DNA of 64,000 bases from positions 62,001 through 126,000 of the forward strand of contig NZ_SPQK01000004.1 in assembly GCF_004570875.1 (NCBI RefSeq). Direction: 5' to 3'. The notes beneath the pieces are model-generated. The model was not told the origin of the DNA, made no database searches, and saw only the letters and a list, made by a program, of their open reading frames with translations. How positions within the stretch are numbered: the first letter of the stretch is position 1; every line of letters starts with the position of its first letter. A program made the position numbers and the translations under genes. Shown here in pieces: positions 43,221 through 53,008 of the stretch. The stretch comes from Blastococcus sp. CT_GayMR16 (GTDB taxonomy: Bacteria; Actinomycetota; Actinomycetes; Mycobacteriales; Geodermatophilaceae).

Positions 43221-44345
43221 TCATCCCCAGACCTCCTCGGCCGTCTCCACGATCAGCGCCAGCTTGGCGATCTGCTCGTCACGGGTGAGCGAGTTGCCCT
43301 CAACGGTCGAGGAGAACCCGCACTGCCCCGAGAGCGCCAGCTGCTCGAGCGGCACGAATGTCGAGGCCTCCTCGATCCGCCGCTTGAGGTCGTCCTTGCG
43401 CTCGAGCTCCGGTCGCTTCGTCGTCACCAGGCCCAGGACGACGCGCTTGCCCGGCGGGACGAACCGCAGCGGCTCGAAGCCACCGGACCGGTCGTCGTCG
43501 TACTCGAGGAAGAAGCCGTCGACCTCCAGGCCACCGAACAGCGCCTCGGCGACGAAGTCGTAGCCGCCCTCGGCAACCCACGAGGAGCGGAAGTTGCCCC
43601 GGCACATGTGCGTCGTGACGGTCAGGGTGTCCGGGCGGCCGGCGAGCGCGGCGTTGATCTGCCGGATGTAGCGCTCGTGCAGGTGCTCGGCGTCGCGGCC
43701 CTGTGCGGCCAGCTCGGCCCGCTGCTGCGGGTCGTTGAGATAGGCCAGGCTGGTGTCGTCGAACTGCAGGTAGGTGCCGCCCATCGCCGCGATCCCGTGC
43801 ACCTGCTGGGAGTAGGCCGCCGACAGCGCGTCCCAGAACGAGTCCTCGTCGGGATAGACCTTCGGATCGATCGCCGCCGCTCCGCCGCGGTAATGGACCA
43901 TCGAGGGCGACGGAATCGTCAGCTTCGGCGTCTGCCCGTCGGCCACCACCGACTGCAGGTGCGCGAAGTCGGGCCCGAAGATCGGCTCGTCGATCGACAG
44001 CGGACCGTCCACGTGCAGCCCGGCCGGCGTGTAGTCCAGGCTCCCGTCGGCGTTCTTGAAGTGCACGACGAGGTTCTGATCGGTCACCTTCGTGATGCCG
44101 TCGATCGCGTAGATGAAGTCCATGTGCCACGACGCGCGCCGGAACTCCCCGTCCGTCGCCGTCCGCAGGCCGACGTCGTTCTGCATGCGGACGACGTCGG
44201 CGATCGCCTCGTCCTCGATGCCGCGCAGCTCGGCGTCGTCGATGTCACCGGCGGCATGACGGGCTCGGGCGTCGAGCAGGTTCTTGGGGCGGAGCAGGCT
44301 GCCGACGTGGTCGGCACGGAACGGCGGGCCGGAGGAATCGGTCAT
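43221..44345 (-). CDS. Cobalamin-independent methionine synthase-like (MetE C-terminal domain) protein
   Basis: A 374-residue protein with only the catalytic barrel of MetE (COG0620 type, like Bacillus YxjG/YxjH). Zinc ligands fit: H and C in TTHMCRGNF, E in LEYDDDRSGGFEPL and C in LSGQCGFSSTVEGN. It opens FRADHVGSLLRP, the usual core-MetE start. The methyl donor is uncertain because the folate-binding N-terminal half of MetE is absent. ATG 44345 has GCAGGAC upstream. Confidence 0.88.
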   Translation of the reverse strand: MTDSSGPPFRADHVGSLLRPKNLLDARARHAAGDIDDAELRGIEDEAIADVVRMQNDVGLRTATDGEFRRASWHMDFIYAIDGITKVTDQNLVVHFKNADGSLDYTPAGLHVDGPLSIDEPIFGPDFAHLQSVVADGQTPKLTIPSPSMVHYRGGAAAIDPKVYPDEDSFWDALSAAYSQQVHGIAAMGGTYLQFDDTSLAYLNDPQQRAELAAQGRDAEHLHERYIRQINAALAGRPDTLTVTTHMCRGNFRSSWVAEGGYDFVAEALFGGLEVDGFFLEYDDDRSGGFEPLRFVPPGKRVVLGLVTTKRPELERKDDLKRRIEEASTFVPLEQLALSGQCGFSSTVEGNSLTRDEQIAKLALIVETAEEVWG

Positions 44346-44388
44346 GTCCTGCAGCTTGGCCCAGACCGGCAGCATGCGCAGCCGCTCG

Positions 44389-44925
44389 TCACGTCCTCAG
44401 CACCATCTCGTCGGTCCGCGTCGGCGCCACCCGCGCGACCAACCACTCGGCGAGGGCGAAGACGAGCAGCCCCGGCGCGATGACGACCGCGGGCGGCACG
44501 ACCAGCGGGGCGGCCAGGACCGAGACGGCCAGAACCCCCGGCGCGCTGATTCCCCAGCCGCGGCGGCGCCGTTCGTCCACCAGCGCTCCCCATCGCACAC
44601 CGGCCCACATCAGCCAACGGCGGAGCACCGGCACCCCGCTCTCCCGCATGACCCGGCGGAAGAGGCCGTCGGCCTGGCGTGAGGTGACCGCGCCGGTTCG
44701 GAGGCCCTCCGTGCACAGCCAGTCGTGGAGGATCGCCGCCAGCGTGTAGGCACCGAAGCGCGGGACGAGCCAGGTGACCACGCGAGGCACGCTGGCAAAG
44801 TCGGTGCGGAAACCGGCCGGGACGACGAACCGGTCCCGCCGTCCCCGGTAGACGAGGGGGTCGACGGTGGCCCACCTGCTCGCGTCGATCCTGCGGACGA
44901 CGAGGCTTCCGGGTTCGAACGGCAC
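44389..44925 (-). CDS. DUF1353 family protein
   Basis: A 178-residue protein with the family core FVVPAGFRTDFASVPR and AAILHDWLC, first seen in phage genes of unknown function. Two hydrophobic stretches near the C terminus (APGVLAVSVLAAPLVVPPAVV and VIAPGLLVFALAEWLVA) suggest membrane attachment. GTG 44925 gives the family-typical start; a ribosome site is not obvious. Divergent from the asparaginase gene. Confidence 0.8.
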   Translation of the reverse strand: MPFEPGSLVVRRIDASRWATVDPLVYRGRRDRFVVPAGFRTDFASVPRVVTWLVPRFGAYTLAAILHDWLCTEGLRTGAVTSRQADGLFRRVMRESGVPVLRRWLMWAGVRWGALVDERRRRGWGISAPGVLAVSVLAAPLVVPPAVVIAPGLLVFALAEWLVARVAPTRTDEMVLRT

Positions 44926-45028
44926 GGCTCACTCTGCGTTGAGCCGGGGTGGACCGCCTCTCGGAGCCGGGCCGACCCGGCCACGAGTGGGTACGGTCCC
45001 GCCACCGGACCGAGGGAGAGGTGGACGG

Positions 45029-46012
45029 ATGCCGCTCGTGACCGTGCTGGCGACCGGCGGGACGATCGCGAGCCGCTCGGCCCCCGACGGCGCGGCGACC
45101 GCACAGGACACCGGCGCCGACCTCGTGGCCGGACTGCCACTGCCCGCCGGCGTCCGCGTGCAGGTGCGGGACGTGCTGCGCGTCGGCGGGTTCCGCATGA
45201 CGGTCGACCGGGTCCACACGGTGGCCTCGGCGGTCGCTGCCGAACTGCGGGACCCCGAGGTCACCGGCGTGGTCGTGACCCACGGGACGGACACCACCGA
45301 GGAGACCGCGTTCTTCCTCGACCTCTTCCACGACGACGCCCGTCCGGTCGTCGTCACCGGTGCCCAGCGGGCCGCCGACGCACCGGACAGCGACGGCCCC
45401 CGCAACCTGCTCGACGCCGTCACGGTGGCTGCCGACGACGCCGCGCGGGGACTCGGCGTCCTCGTCGGGTTCGGCGGTCGGCTGTTCCCGGCCCGGGGCA
45501 CCCGCAAGAGCCACACCCTGGCCGCCGACACCTTCACCAATCCCTACGGCGGTGCGCTGGGTTGGGTCTACGGCGGGCACGTCGAGGTGGTGACGACGCC
45601 GCGCCGGCAACCGGCCCTCGAGCTCGCCGCCTTCGACCCGACCGGGGTGCGGGTCGACGTCGTGGCCTGCTATCCGGACGCGGACGCGACCGCGCTGCAG
45701 GCGTTCGCCGCCGCCGGCGCCCGCGGGATCGTCCTCGAGGCCACCGGGGCGGGGAACGCCAATCCCGCGATCTGCGCCGCGGTGCGGGAGCTCACCGCGG
45801 CCGGTGTCGTCGTCGTGACCTCGACCCGGGTGCCCGCCGGACCGATCGCGGCAATCTACGGCGACGGCGGCGGCGTCGACCTCCTGGCTGCCGGCGCCGT
45901 CCCGAGCGGGCTGCTGCGGCCGTCGCAGGCGCGCATCCTGCTTGCTGCGCTGCTGAGTATCCACCGCGATCCGGACGAGGTCCGCGCGTCGTTCGCCCGG
46001 CTCAGGTCGTGA
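45029..46012 (+). CDS. ansA: L-asparaginase
   Basis: Hydrolyses asparagine to aspartate and ammonia. The 327-residue product has both asparaginase signatures: T12 in VLATGGTIAS and T87/D88 in VVVTHGTDTTEETAFFLDL, followed by VTGAQRAADAPDSDGPRNLLDA. There is no signal peptide, so it is probably cytoplasmic. ATG 45029 follows GAGGGAGAGG. It overlaps the convergent SnoaL-like gene by 11 bp. It opposes AsnB, encoded at the left end of the window. Confidence 0.92.
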   Translation: MPLVTVLATGGTIASRSAPDGAATAQDTGADLVAGLPLPAGVRVQVRDVLRVGGFRMTVDRVHTVASAVAAELRDPEVTGVVVTHGTDTTEETAFFLDLFHDDARPVVVTGAQRAADAPDSDGPRNLLDAVTVAADDAARGLGVLVGFGGRLFPARGTRKSHTLAADTFTNPYGGALGWVYGGHVEVVTTPRRQPALELAAFDPTGVRVDVVACYPDADATALQAFAAAGARGIVLEATGAGNANPAICAAVRELTAAGVVVVTSTRVPAGPIAAIYGDGGGVDLLAAGAVPSGLLRPSQARILLAALLSIHRDPDEVRASFARLRS

Positions 46013-46454
46013 TGGGGGCGGCCGCTGCCTCCTCGATGCCGTGCGCGGCCATGCGGGTACACGCCTCGGCGACCGCCTGGCTGTCCTCGTAGGCGTGCAG
46101 GCACGCGATCCGCCCGCGCGTCACCCGCAGCACGTGGGCACCGACGTTCACGTACGTCGGGCCGGTCCGCGGGACGACGTCCGCCTGCCACTGCACGGTC
46201 ACGGTCAAGTTCCACGGCCACCCGGACACGGCGACGTCGGTGACCGTGAACCCCAACTCCGGGAAGAGCCGGTACAGGCGCTCGAACCAGCGGCGGACGG
46301 CGGCCGCGTCGTGCCGTTCCCCGCCGAGCGGGTGATCGCCGGCGAAGCGGTGGTGCACGTCCGGCGCGAGGCCAGCGAGGGCCACCTCGTAGTCACCGGC
46401 GCTCAGCCGGTCGAAGACGTGCCGCACCCGTCGCGCGGCCAGCCGGTGGAACAC
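46002..46454 (-). CDS. SnoaL/NTF2-like protein
   Basis: A 150-residue small cone-fold protein (RVRHVFDRLSAGDYEVALAGLAPDVHHRFAG ... RRWFERLYRLFPELGFTVTDV ... YVNVGAHVLRVTRGRIACLHAYED). The ligand or reaction cannot be told from sequence. GTG 46454 lies 6 nt after TAGCCT. Confidence 0.82.
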   Translation of the reverse strand: MFHRLAARRVRHVFDRLSAGDYEVALAGLAPDVHHRFAGDHPLGGERHDAAAVRRWFERLYRLFPELGFTVTDVAVSGWPWNLTVTVQWQADVVPRTGPTYVNVGAHVLRVTRGRIACLHAYEDSQAVAEACTRMAAHGIEEAAAAPITT

Positions 46455-46460
46455 GAGCGC

Positions 46461-46466
46461 AGGCTA
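46461..46466 (-). promoter_or_regulatory. -10 element of the SnoaL-like gene
   Basis: TAGCCT on the minus strand, 6 nt before GTG 46454. Confidence 0.6.
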
Positions 46467-46474
46467 GTCGAGCG

Positions 46475-48784
46475 TCAGGTGCCGGTGATGTGCTCCGGGC
46501 GGATCGGCACCCGGCGCAGCGGCTTGCCGACCGCGGCCCGGACGGCGGCGGCGACGGCCGGCCCGGACGAGATCGTCGGCGGCTCCCCCACCCCGCGCAC
46601 GCCGTAGGGCGCGTGCGGGTCGGCGTACTCGAGCACCTCGATCCGCATCGGCGGCATGTCGAGGATGGTCGGGATCAGGTAGTCGGTGAACGAGGGGTTC
46701 CGCACGTGGCCGTCGGTCACCACGATCTCCTCCATCAGCGCCAGGCCCATCCCCTGGGCGCTGCCGCCCTGGATCTGACCCACCACCGCGTCGGGGTTGA
46801 TCGCCTTGCCGACGTCCTGCGCGGTGTCCAGTGCGACCACCTTGACCAGGCCCAGCTCGACGTCGACGTCGACCACCGCCCGGTGCGCGGAGAACGCGAA
46901 CTGCACGTGCGCGTCGCCCTGGCCGGTCTCCGGATCGATGGCGTGGGTGGGCCGGTGGCGGTACTCCACGGTCTCCTCGACGGCGTCGTCCCCGAGCACC
47001 TCGGCGAGCCCGGTGAGCACCTCGCCCGAGGAGCCGACGATCTTCTCACCGTCCAGCCGCAGGTCAGCGGCGGGCCGGGCCAGGGCCAGGGCAGCCCGCT
47101 CCAGGACGGCGGCGCGCACGGCCTCGCACGCCGCCTTCACCGCTCCCCCGGTCACGTAGGTCTGCCGGGACGCCGACGTCGAGCCGCCGGACCCGACGGC
47201 GGTGTCCTTCGGGTGGACGACGACCCGCTCGACGCCGAGCTCGGTCCGGCAGATCTGCTGCTCGACGGTGATCAGCCCCTGGCCGACCTCGGCGGCCGCG
47301 GTGTGCACGGTCGCGACGGCCTCGCCGCCGGTCATCTCCAGGCGCACCCGCGCGGTCGAGTAGTCGTCGAAGCCCTCGGAGAAGCCGACGTTCTTGTAGG
47401 TGACGGCGTAGCCGATCCCCCGGACGACGCCCTCGCCGTGGGTCGTGTTGTTCACTGCCCCGGGGAGCGACCGCGGATCCGCGCCCTCACCGCGCTCGGG
47501 CGGCAGCGGGAAGTCGGCCACGATCTGGAGCAGCTCGCCGACGGGTGCGGCGGAGTCGATGACCTGCCCGGTGATGTTGAGGTCGCCCTCGCGCATGCCG
47601 TTGAGCTGCCGGATCGCCACCCGGTCCACGCCGACGGTGTCGGCCAGCTCGTCCATCAGCGCCTCGTGGGCGAACGCCGCCTGCACGCAGCCGAACCCGC
47701 GCATGGCCCCGCACGGCGGGTTGTTGGTGAACACCCCGTACGCGTCGACGGCCACCGACGGGAACCGGTAGGGCCCGAGGCCCAGGGTGCCGGCGTTGCC
47801 GACCACGGCGTTCGTCGACGAGGCGTAGGCGCCGCCGTCCAGCAGCACGTAGGCCTTCGCGTAGACGAGGGTGCCGTCGCGCTCGGCCCCGAACTCGTAC
47901 GTCATCGTCGCCGGGTGCCGGTGCACGTGGCCGTAGAAGGACTCCTCCCGGCCGTAGCTCATCTTGACCGGCTTGCCGGTGCGCAGGGCGAGCAGGCAGG
48001 CGTGCACGTGCACCGACAGGTCCTCGCGGCCGCCGAACGCGCCGCCGACGCCGGACAGGGTCAGCCGCACCTTCTCCGCCGGCATGCCGAGCGCGAGGCA
48101 GATCTGCCGCTGGTCGACGTGCAGCCACTGGGTGGCGACGTAGAGGTCGATGCCGCCGTCCTCGGCCGGGACGGCGAGCCCGGACTCCGGCCCGAGGAAG
48201 GCCTGGTCCTGCATGCCGACCTCGAAGTCGAGCGAGACCACGACCGGCGCGGTGGGGTTCTCCTCGCCGCGGCGCAACCTCAGGTGCCGCACGAGGTTGC
48301 CGGGCCGGTGGACGGCGGGGGCGTCGGGATCCATCGCCCGGCGGGCGTCGGTGACGGCGGGCAGCACCTCGTAGTCGACCCGGATCCGCTTGGCTGCGCG
48401 GCGGGCGGTCTCCGGGTGGTCCGCGGCGACCAGCGCCACCGGTTCGCCCTCGTACCGGACGAACTCCGAGGCCAGCACCGGCTGGTCGGCGTGCTCGAGT
48501 CCGAACGCGTTCTCCCCCGGGACGTCGTCCGCGGTGAGGACCGCCCAGACCCCCGGCACGGTCAGTGCCTCGGTGATGTCGATGCCGCGAATGCGGGCGT
48601 GCGGATGCGGGCTGCGCAGCGTGACGCCCCAGGCCATCTCGTCGTGCCACAGGTCGCTGGCGTAGGCGAACTCGCCGGTGACCTTCAGCGTCCCGTCGGG
48701 GCGCAGCGGGCTGTCCCCGATCCGGCCCGGCGGCACCGTCGTCGTGGTGGTGGTCGTGGTGGCCGTGCCCGTGTCGGTGCTCAT
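46475..48784 (-). CDS. Xanthine-dehydrogenase-type molybdopterin-binding subunit
   Basis: A 769-residue large subunit of a molybdenum hydroxylase. It shows the small N-terminal Ald_Xan domain (GDSPLRPDGTLKVTGEFAYASDL), SGVGGAFGGREDLSVH, GAMRGFGCVQAAFAHE, QGLITVEQQI, and the C-terminal PYGVRGVGEPPTI, whose Glu is the catalytic base in this family. It lacks the AYXCSFR loop of true CO dehydrogenase, so a purine or other heterocycle is the likelier substrate. The first 17 residues hold a run of eight Thr. The ATG overlaps the stop of the 2Fe-2S subunit gene (ATGA). Confidence 0.92.
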   Translation of the reverse strand: MSTDTGTATTTTTTTTVPPGRIGDSPLRPDGTLKVTGEFAYASDLWHDEMAWGVTLRSPHPHARIRGIDITEALTVPGVWAVLTADDVPGENAFGLEHADQPVLASEFVRYEGEPVALVAADHPETARRAAKRIRVDYEVLPAVTDARRAMDPDAPAVHRPGNLVRHLRLRRGEENPTAPVVVSLDFEVGMQDQAFLGPESGLAVPAEDGGIDLYVATQWLHVDQRQICLALGMPAEKVRLTLSGVGGAFGGREDLSVHVHACLLALRTGKPVKMSYGREESFYGHVHRHPATMTYEFGAERDGTLVYAKAYVLLDGGAYASSTNAVVGNAGTLGLGPYRFPSVAVDAYGVFTNNPPCGAMRGFGCVQAAFAHEALMDELADTVGVDRVAIRQLNGMREGDLNITGQVIDSAAPVGELLQIVADFPLPPERGEGADPRSLPGAVNNTTHGEGVVRGIGYAVTYKNVGFSEGFDDYSTARVRLEMTGGEAVATVHTAAAEVGQGLITVEQQICRTELGVERVVVHPKDTAVGSGGSTSASRQTYVTGGAVKAACEAVRAAVLERAALALARPAADLRLDGEKIVGSSGEVLTGLAEVLGDDAVEETVEYRHRPTHAIDPETGQGDAHVQFAFSAHRAVVDVDVELGLVKVVALDTAQDVGKAINPDAVVGQIQGGSAQGMGLALMEEIVVTDGHVRNPSFTDYLIPTILDMPPMRIEVLEYADPHAPYGVRGVGEPPTISSGPAVAAAVRAAVGKPLRRVPIRPEHITGT

Positions 48785-49251
48785 GCCTGTGCCTGCCGCT
48801 CGGCGGCCAGCCGGACCGCGTCCAGGATCTTCTCGTAGCCGGTGCAGCGGCACAGGTTGCCGGCCAGGGCCTCCCGGATCTCCGGGTCCGACGGGCTGGG
48901 CACCCGCGCGAGCAGGTCGTGGGCGGCGACGACGAGGCCGGGCGTGCAGAAGCCGCACTGGACGGCGCCGCACTCGACGAAGGCCTCCTGCACGGGGTGG
49001 AGCCGCTCGCCGTCGGCGAGCCCCTCGACGGTGGTCACTTCCCGGCCGATCGCCTGGCCGGCGGCGACGAGGCAGGAGCAGACCGGCTCGCCGTCGAGGT
49101 AGACGGTGCAGGAGCCGCACTCGCCCTGCTCGCAGGCGTTCTTCGAGCCGGGCAGGCCCATCCGCTCGCGCAGCACGTACAGCAGGCTCTCCCCCGCCCA
49201 GACGTCGTCGACCTCCTGCTCGGTGCCGTTGACCCTGGTGGTGATGCGCAT
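48781..49251 (-). CDS. 2Fe-2S subunit of the molybdenum hydroxylase
   Basis: A 156-residue two-cluster subunit. A plant-type ferredoxin domain has Cys in CEQGECGSCTVYLDGEPVCSC, and a helical domain has CGAVQCGFCTPG and LCRCTGY; all eight ligands are present. It passes electrons from the Mo centre to the FAD subunit. It is the middle gene of the operon FAD (upstream, 2-bp gap), 2Fe-2S, Mo subunit (4-bp overlap). ATG 49251 was chosen because the longer frame overlaps the upstream gene. Confidence 0.94.
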   Translation of the reverse strand: MRITTRVNGTEQEVDDVWAGESLLYVLRERMGLPGSKNACEQGECGSCTVYLDGEPVCSCLVAAGQAIGREVTTVEGLADGERLHPVQEAFVECGAVQCGFCTPGLVVAAHDLLARVPSPSDPEIREALAGNLCRCTGYEKILDAVRLAAERQAQA

Positions 49252-49253
49252 GC

Positions 49254-50126
49254 TCAGGCCGCCTTCCGCAGGTCGTTCCATGCCCAGGTAACGGCGCGCC
49301 GCGCCATCACCGACAGCGAGTGCAGCCGGTAGGCCGCACTGCCACGGACGTCGTCGATGGGGGACGCCGCCGCCGCGACGCGTTCGCCGAAGGCGCGGGC
49401 GAGGGTCTCCGGCAGCTCGCCCCGGGACTCCCAGAGCCCCGAGCCCTCCAGCTCGCCGGCCAGGAAATCCTCCGCGTCGACGGCCCGGCGTGGGGTGGGC
49501 GCGGCCGACCCGATCCCGGTGCCGACGGCCCGCCGGTCGGGGTGCAGTGCGCAGGCGAACGCCGAGACCGCGATGACCATGGCGTTGCGGGTGCCGATCT
49601 TGCAGAACTGCTGCGGACCGGCCGCTGACGGGATCAGCACCGCGGCGATGAGCTCGTCGGCCTCCAGGGCGTTGCGCTTCACGCCGGTGTAGAACTCCGC
49701 GGCCGGGATCTGCCGGGCACCCCGGGCCGCCGATGCAACCTCGACCACGGCCCCGGCGGCCAGCAACGGCGGGTGCGCGTCACCGGCCGGGGAGGCCGAG
49801 CCGAGGTTGCCGCCGACCGTGCCGCGGATGCGGATCTGTGGGGAGCCGACCGTCCGCGAGGCCATTGCCAGGCCCGGCAGCCGGTCGGCGAGGTCCTCGA
49901 CGATGCGCGTGTACGGCACTCCTGCTCCCAGCCGGACCACACCGGCCTCGGTCCCCCACTCCCGCAGCTCCGCCACCCGGCCGAGGTCGAGCAGCGCACC
50001 CGGCCGTCGCCGGTCGAAGTTGATGTCGACCATGACGTCGGTACCGCCGGCAATAGGGACGGCGTCGGGGCGCTCGGCCCGGATGTCGAGAGCCTCCTGC
50101 CACGACGACGGTTGCAGGAAGTCCAT
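49254..50126 (-). CDS. FAD-binding subunit of the molybdenum hydroxylase
   Basis: A 290-residue FAD subunit with VPIAGGTDVMVDINF and RIRGTVGGNLGSASPAGD, the two FAD-contacting motifs, and a CO_deh_flav_C-type end. First gene of the three-gene operon. ATG 50126 has GAGGAGC upstream. No molybdenum cofactor maturation gene (for example xdhC/coxF type) is present in the window. Confidence 0.93.
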   Translation of the reverse strand: MDFLQPSSWQEALDIRAERPDAVPIAGGTDVMVDINFDRRRPGALLDLGRVAELREWGTEAGVVRLGAGVPYTRIVEDLADRLPGLAMASRTVGSPQIRIRGTVGGNLGSASPAGDAHPPLLAAGAVVEVASAARGARQIPAAEFYTGVKRNALEADELIAAVLIPSAAGPQQFCKIGTRNAMVIAVSAFACALHPDRRAVGTGIGSAAPTPRRAVDAEDFLAGELEGSGLWESRGELPETLARAFGERVAAAASPIDDVRGSAAYRLHSLSVMARRAVTWAWNDLRKAA

Positions 50127-50239
50127 CGGCGCTCCTCGCTGTCCCCCGTAGATGTTCTTGAAAGACAACAGGCCGCGGAAGGGGCTGGCAAGGGCGGCAC
50201 GGCGTCCGGCACCGGTTCGTGACGGTCCGGAAACGTGGA

Positions 50240-50275
50240 AGCCGCGGGCCACCTCCCTCGAGGTGGACCGCGGCT
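50240..50275 (-). terminator. Terminator hairpin after the MFS gene
   Basis: 15-bp arms 50240-50254 and 50261-50275 with one mismatch and a 6-nt loop, 15 nt after the MFS stop on the minus strand. It separates the transporter from the hydroxylase operon. Confidence 0.75.
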
Positions 50276-50290
50276 CCGACGCAGGCGTAC

Positions 50291-51799
50291 CTAAATGCCG
50301 GACCGCGCGGCTCCCTCCGCGCGGGTGCCCGGACGGCGCAGCGCGAGCGGCGTGGCGACGTCCTCGAGCGACTTGCCCTCGGCCGAGACGCCGAGGACCG
50401 CCGCGACCAGCCCGCCGACGATCATGACCCCGGCGCCGAGCAGGTAGCCGCCGAAGAGCGGGCCCCGGTCCTCGCCCTCGCCGATGAGCGCGCCGTAGAT
50501 CACCGGGCCCAGAGCACCGAAGCACTGGGCGATGGCGAAGAAGACGGCGATCGCCTTCGCCCGGACCTCCTGCGGGAAGATCTCACTCACCGTGAGGTAC
50601 GCCGAACTGGCTCCCGCCGAGGCGAAGAAGAAGATCAGGCACCAGGCGACCGTCTGCGTGGTGGCGGTCAGGGCGTCCGCCTTGAACAGGAACGCGGTGA
50701 TCGCCAGCAGGACGCCGGACAGGATGTAGGTGCCGGAGATCATCTTCTTGCGGCCGACGGTGTCGAAGAGGTGCCCGAGCAGGAACGGCCCGGACAGGTT
50801 GCCCACCGCAAACGCGATGAGGAACAGCGGCGCCTTCTTCTCGTCCACGTCGAAGAAGTTGGTCAGGACGAGCGTGTAGGTGAAGAAGATCGCGTTGTAG
50901 AGGAACGACTGCGTGATCATCAGCGTGGCGCCGTAGATCGCCCGCTGCGGGTACTCCTTGAACAGCACCCGGGCGAGCGCGAAGTAGCCGATGTCCTCCG
51001 CCGGCTTGATCTCGACCGCCTTGTCCTCCGGAACCCTCGGCAGCTCGCGGCCGCCGGCCTCCACCTCGTGCTCGATGTAGTCGATCGTCTTCTCGGCCTC
51101 GGCCTCGTGGCCGTGCATGACCTGCCAGCGCGGGCTCTCCGGCAGGTGCCGGCGGACGACGATGATCACGAGGCCGAGGACCGGGCCGAGGAGGAAGGCG
51201 ACCCGCCAGGCGATGCCCGGGTCGAGCTGGTTGAGGAAGATGTAGGTGCCCAGCGTTCCGATGATCGCGCCGGCCCAGTAGGTGCCGTTGACCATGATGT
51301 CGACGCGCCCCCGGAACCGGGCGGGGATCAGCTCGTCGATCGCGGAGTTGATCGCGGCGTACTCGCCGCCGATGCCCATCCCGCTGATGAACCGCGTCGC
51401 GTACAGGAAGATCAGCCAGCCGGTCCCGCCGCTGAGCGTGAGCGCCGTCAGACCGCTGCCGATCAGGTAGACGGCCAGCGTGATGATGAACAGCTTGCGG
51501 CGGCCGAGCTTGTCCGACAGCCGCCCGAAGAAGAGCGCACCGACGACCTCGCCGGCCAGGTAGACCGTGGCGATCAGCCCGGCCTCGGTCGACGACAGGG
51601 CGAGGGTCTCCGCCTTGGTGAGCGTCGCGACGACGGCGCTCGCGACCGTGATCTCCAGCCCGTCCAGGATCCAGGCCACACCGAGGGCGATGACCATCCG
51701 CGTATGGAAGGGCGACCACGGCAGCCGGTCGATCCGGGCGGGGATGAGGCTGCGGATGATCCCTGGTGCGGGTGCCGATGCCTCGTGCGTGGTCGTCAT
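50291..51799 (-). CDS. MFS transporter (metabolite:H+ symporter type)
   Basis: A 502-residue protein with about 12 transmembrane helices and a central cytoplasmic loop. Major facilitator motifs: GRLSDKLGRRK after helix 2, GMGIGGEYAAINSAIDELIPARFRG (sugar/aromatic-acid porter-like), and LFDTVGRKK in the second half. The substrate is unknown. It is transcribed in the same direction as the hydroxylase genes, which might mean uptake of that enzyme's substrate. ATG 51799 has GGAGGCG upstream. Confidence 0.9.
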   Translation of the reverse strand: MTTTHEASAPAPGIIRSLIPARIDRLPWSPFHTRMVIALGVAWILDGLEITVASAVVATLTKAETLALSSTEAGLIATVYLAGEVVGALFFGRLSDKLGRRKLFIITLAVYLIGSGLTALTLSGGTGWLIFLYATRFISGMGIGGEYAAINSAIDELIPARFRGRVDIMVNGTYWAGAIIGTLGTYIFLNQLDPGIAWRVAFLLGPVLGLVIIVVRRHLPESPRWQVMHGHEAEAEKTIDYIEHEVEAGGRELPRVPEDKAVEIKPAEDIGYFALARVLFKEYPQRAIYGATLMITQSFLYNAIFFTYTLVLTNFFDVDEKKAPLFLIAFAVGNLSGPFLLGHLFDTVGRKKMISGTYILSGVLLAITAFLFKADALTATTQTVAWCLIFFFASAGASSAYLTVSEIFPQEVRAKAIAVFFAIAQCFGALGPVIYGALIGEGEDRGPLFGGYLLGAGVMIVGGLVAAVLGVSAEGKSLEDVATPLALRRPGTRAEGAARSGI

Positions 51800-51994
51800 T
51801 GAGCGCCTCCGGGATGGGCTGGCTGGCTGAAGTGCCGGTCCCCTCTGCCCAGTGGTTGCGCGGATCAACCGTCTCTGGGCAGATCCGTTCGCGGCTGTCC
51901 CCGAACGGGGGGACGGGGAGGCCAGGTCCTTCGCACGGGGGACATCACATCTGCGGGCGCATCGAACGCCGCGGCGCTGGGCATGCTGAGGACC

Positions 51995-53008
51995 ATGCGT
52001 CTGCCCGAGCCCCGGGGCCCTCTCAGCGAGGCCCTGTTCCGTGACCTCGTCAGCCGCACCGAGCTGTCCGCGTCCACCGTCGAGCAGGCCGACCGGCTCG
52101 CGGACGGTGGCGCCGGCGCGCTGTCCGACGAGGACCTCCAGATCAGCCTGGCCGTCTGTTACGAACTGCACTACCGCGGGTTCGAGGGCGTGTCCGAGGA
52201 CTGGGAGTGGGACCCGGCGCTGATCCGGCTGCGTACCGGCCTCGAGCGCCGGCACCTGGCTGCGCTGCAGGAGCTGGTGGGCCCGCTCGCGACCAGCGAC
52301 GAGTCGGTCGATCGTCAGCTGACCGCCCTGATCACCGCCGACGACGGACCGTCGCTGTCGTCGTTCATGGCCAAGCAGGGCACGCTCGCGCAGTGGCGTG
52401 AGTACCTGACGCTGCGGTCGGTGTACCACCTCAAGGAGGGCGACCCGCACACGTTCGCGATCCCGCGCCTCTCCGGCCGGGCCAAGGCGGCGATGGTGGA
52501 GATCCAGGCCGACGAGTACGGCGGCGGCACCCCGGAGCGGATGCACAGCGAGCTGTTCGCCGGCCTGATGCGCGACCTCGACCTGGACGCGACCTACGGC
52601 GCCCTCTGGAACGAGGCGCCGGCCGCGGCCTTCGCGTCGGTCAACACGATGTCGCTGTTCGGCCTGCACCGCCGCTGGCGCGGGGCCGCCCTCGGGCACA
52701 TGACGGCCGTGGAGATGACGTCGTCCGAGCCGAGCCGTCGCTACTCCGCGGGCCTGCGCCGGCTCGGCTTCGACGAGCGGGTGACCGTCTTCTACGACGA
52801 GCACGTGGAGGCCGACGCCGTTCACGAGCAGATCGCCTCGGTCGACATGTGCGGCTCGCTCGTGGCCGAGGAGCCGGACCTGCTTGCCGACGTCCTCTTC
52901 GGCGCCGCCTGCTCGTTGGCCATGGACGGCGTCACCGCCGGGCACCTTCTCAGCGCCTGGGAGGCCGGCCGCTCTGCCCTCCGCGGGGAGCGCACCCTCG
53001 CCGCCTGA
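51995..53008 (+). CDS. Iron-containing redox enzyme family protein (haem-oxygenase-like fold)
   Basis: A 337-residue all-helical protein. YELHYRGFEGVSEDWEWDP, QADEYGGGTPERMHSELFAGLM and YDEHVEADAVHEQ supply the Glu and His residues expected for a dinuclear iron site of haem-oxygenase-like diiron oxidases. The reaction is unknown. Two ATGs are close: 51983 and 51995. The second follows GAGGA and gives the typical MRLPEPRGPLS start. Divergent from the MFS gene. Confidence 0.85.
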   Translation: MRLPEPRGPLSEALFRDLVSRTELSASTVEQADRLADGGAGALSDEDLQISLAVCYELHYRGFEGVSEDWEWDPALIRLRTGLERRHLAALQELVGPLATSDESVDRQLTALITADDGPSLSSFMAKQGTLAQWREYLTLRSVYHLKEGDPHTFAIPRLSGRAKAAMVEIQADEYGGGTPERMHSELFAGLMRDLDLDATYGALWNEAPAAAFASVNTMSLFGLHRRWRGAALGHMTAVEMTSSEPSRRYSAGLRRLGFDERVTVFYDEHVEADAVHEQIASVDMCGSLVAEEPDLLADVLFGAACSLAMDGVTAGHLLSAWEAGRSALRGERTLAA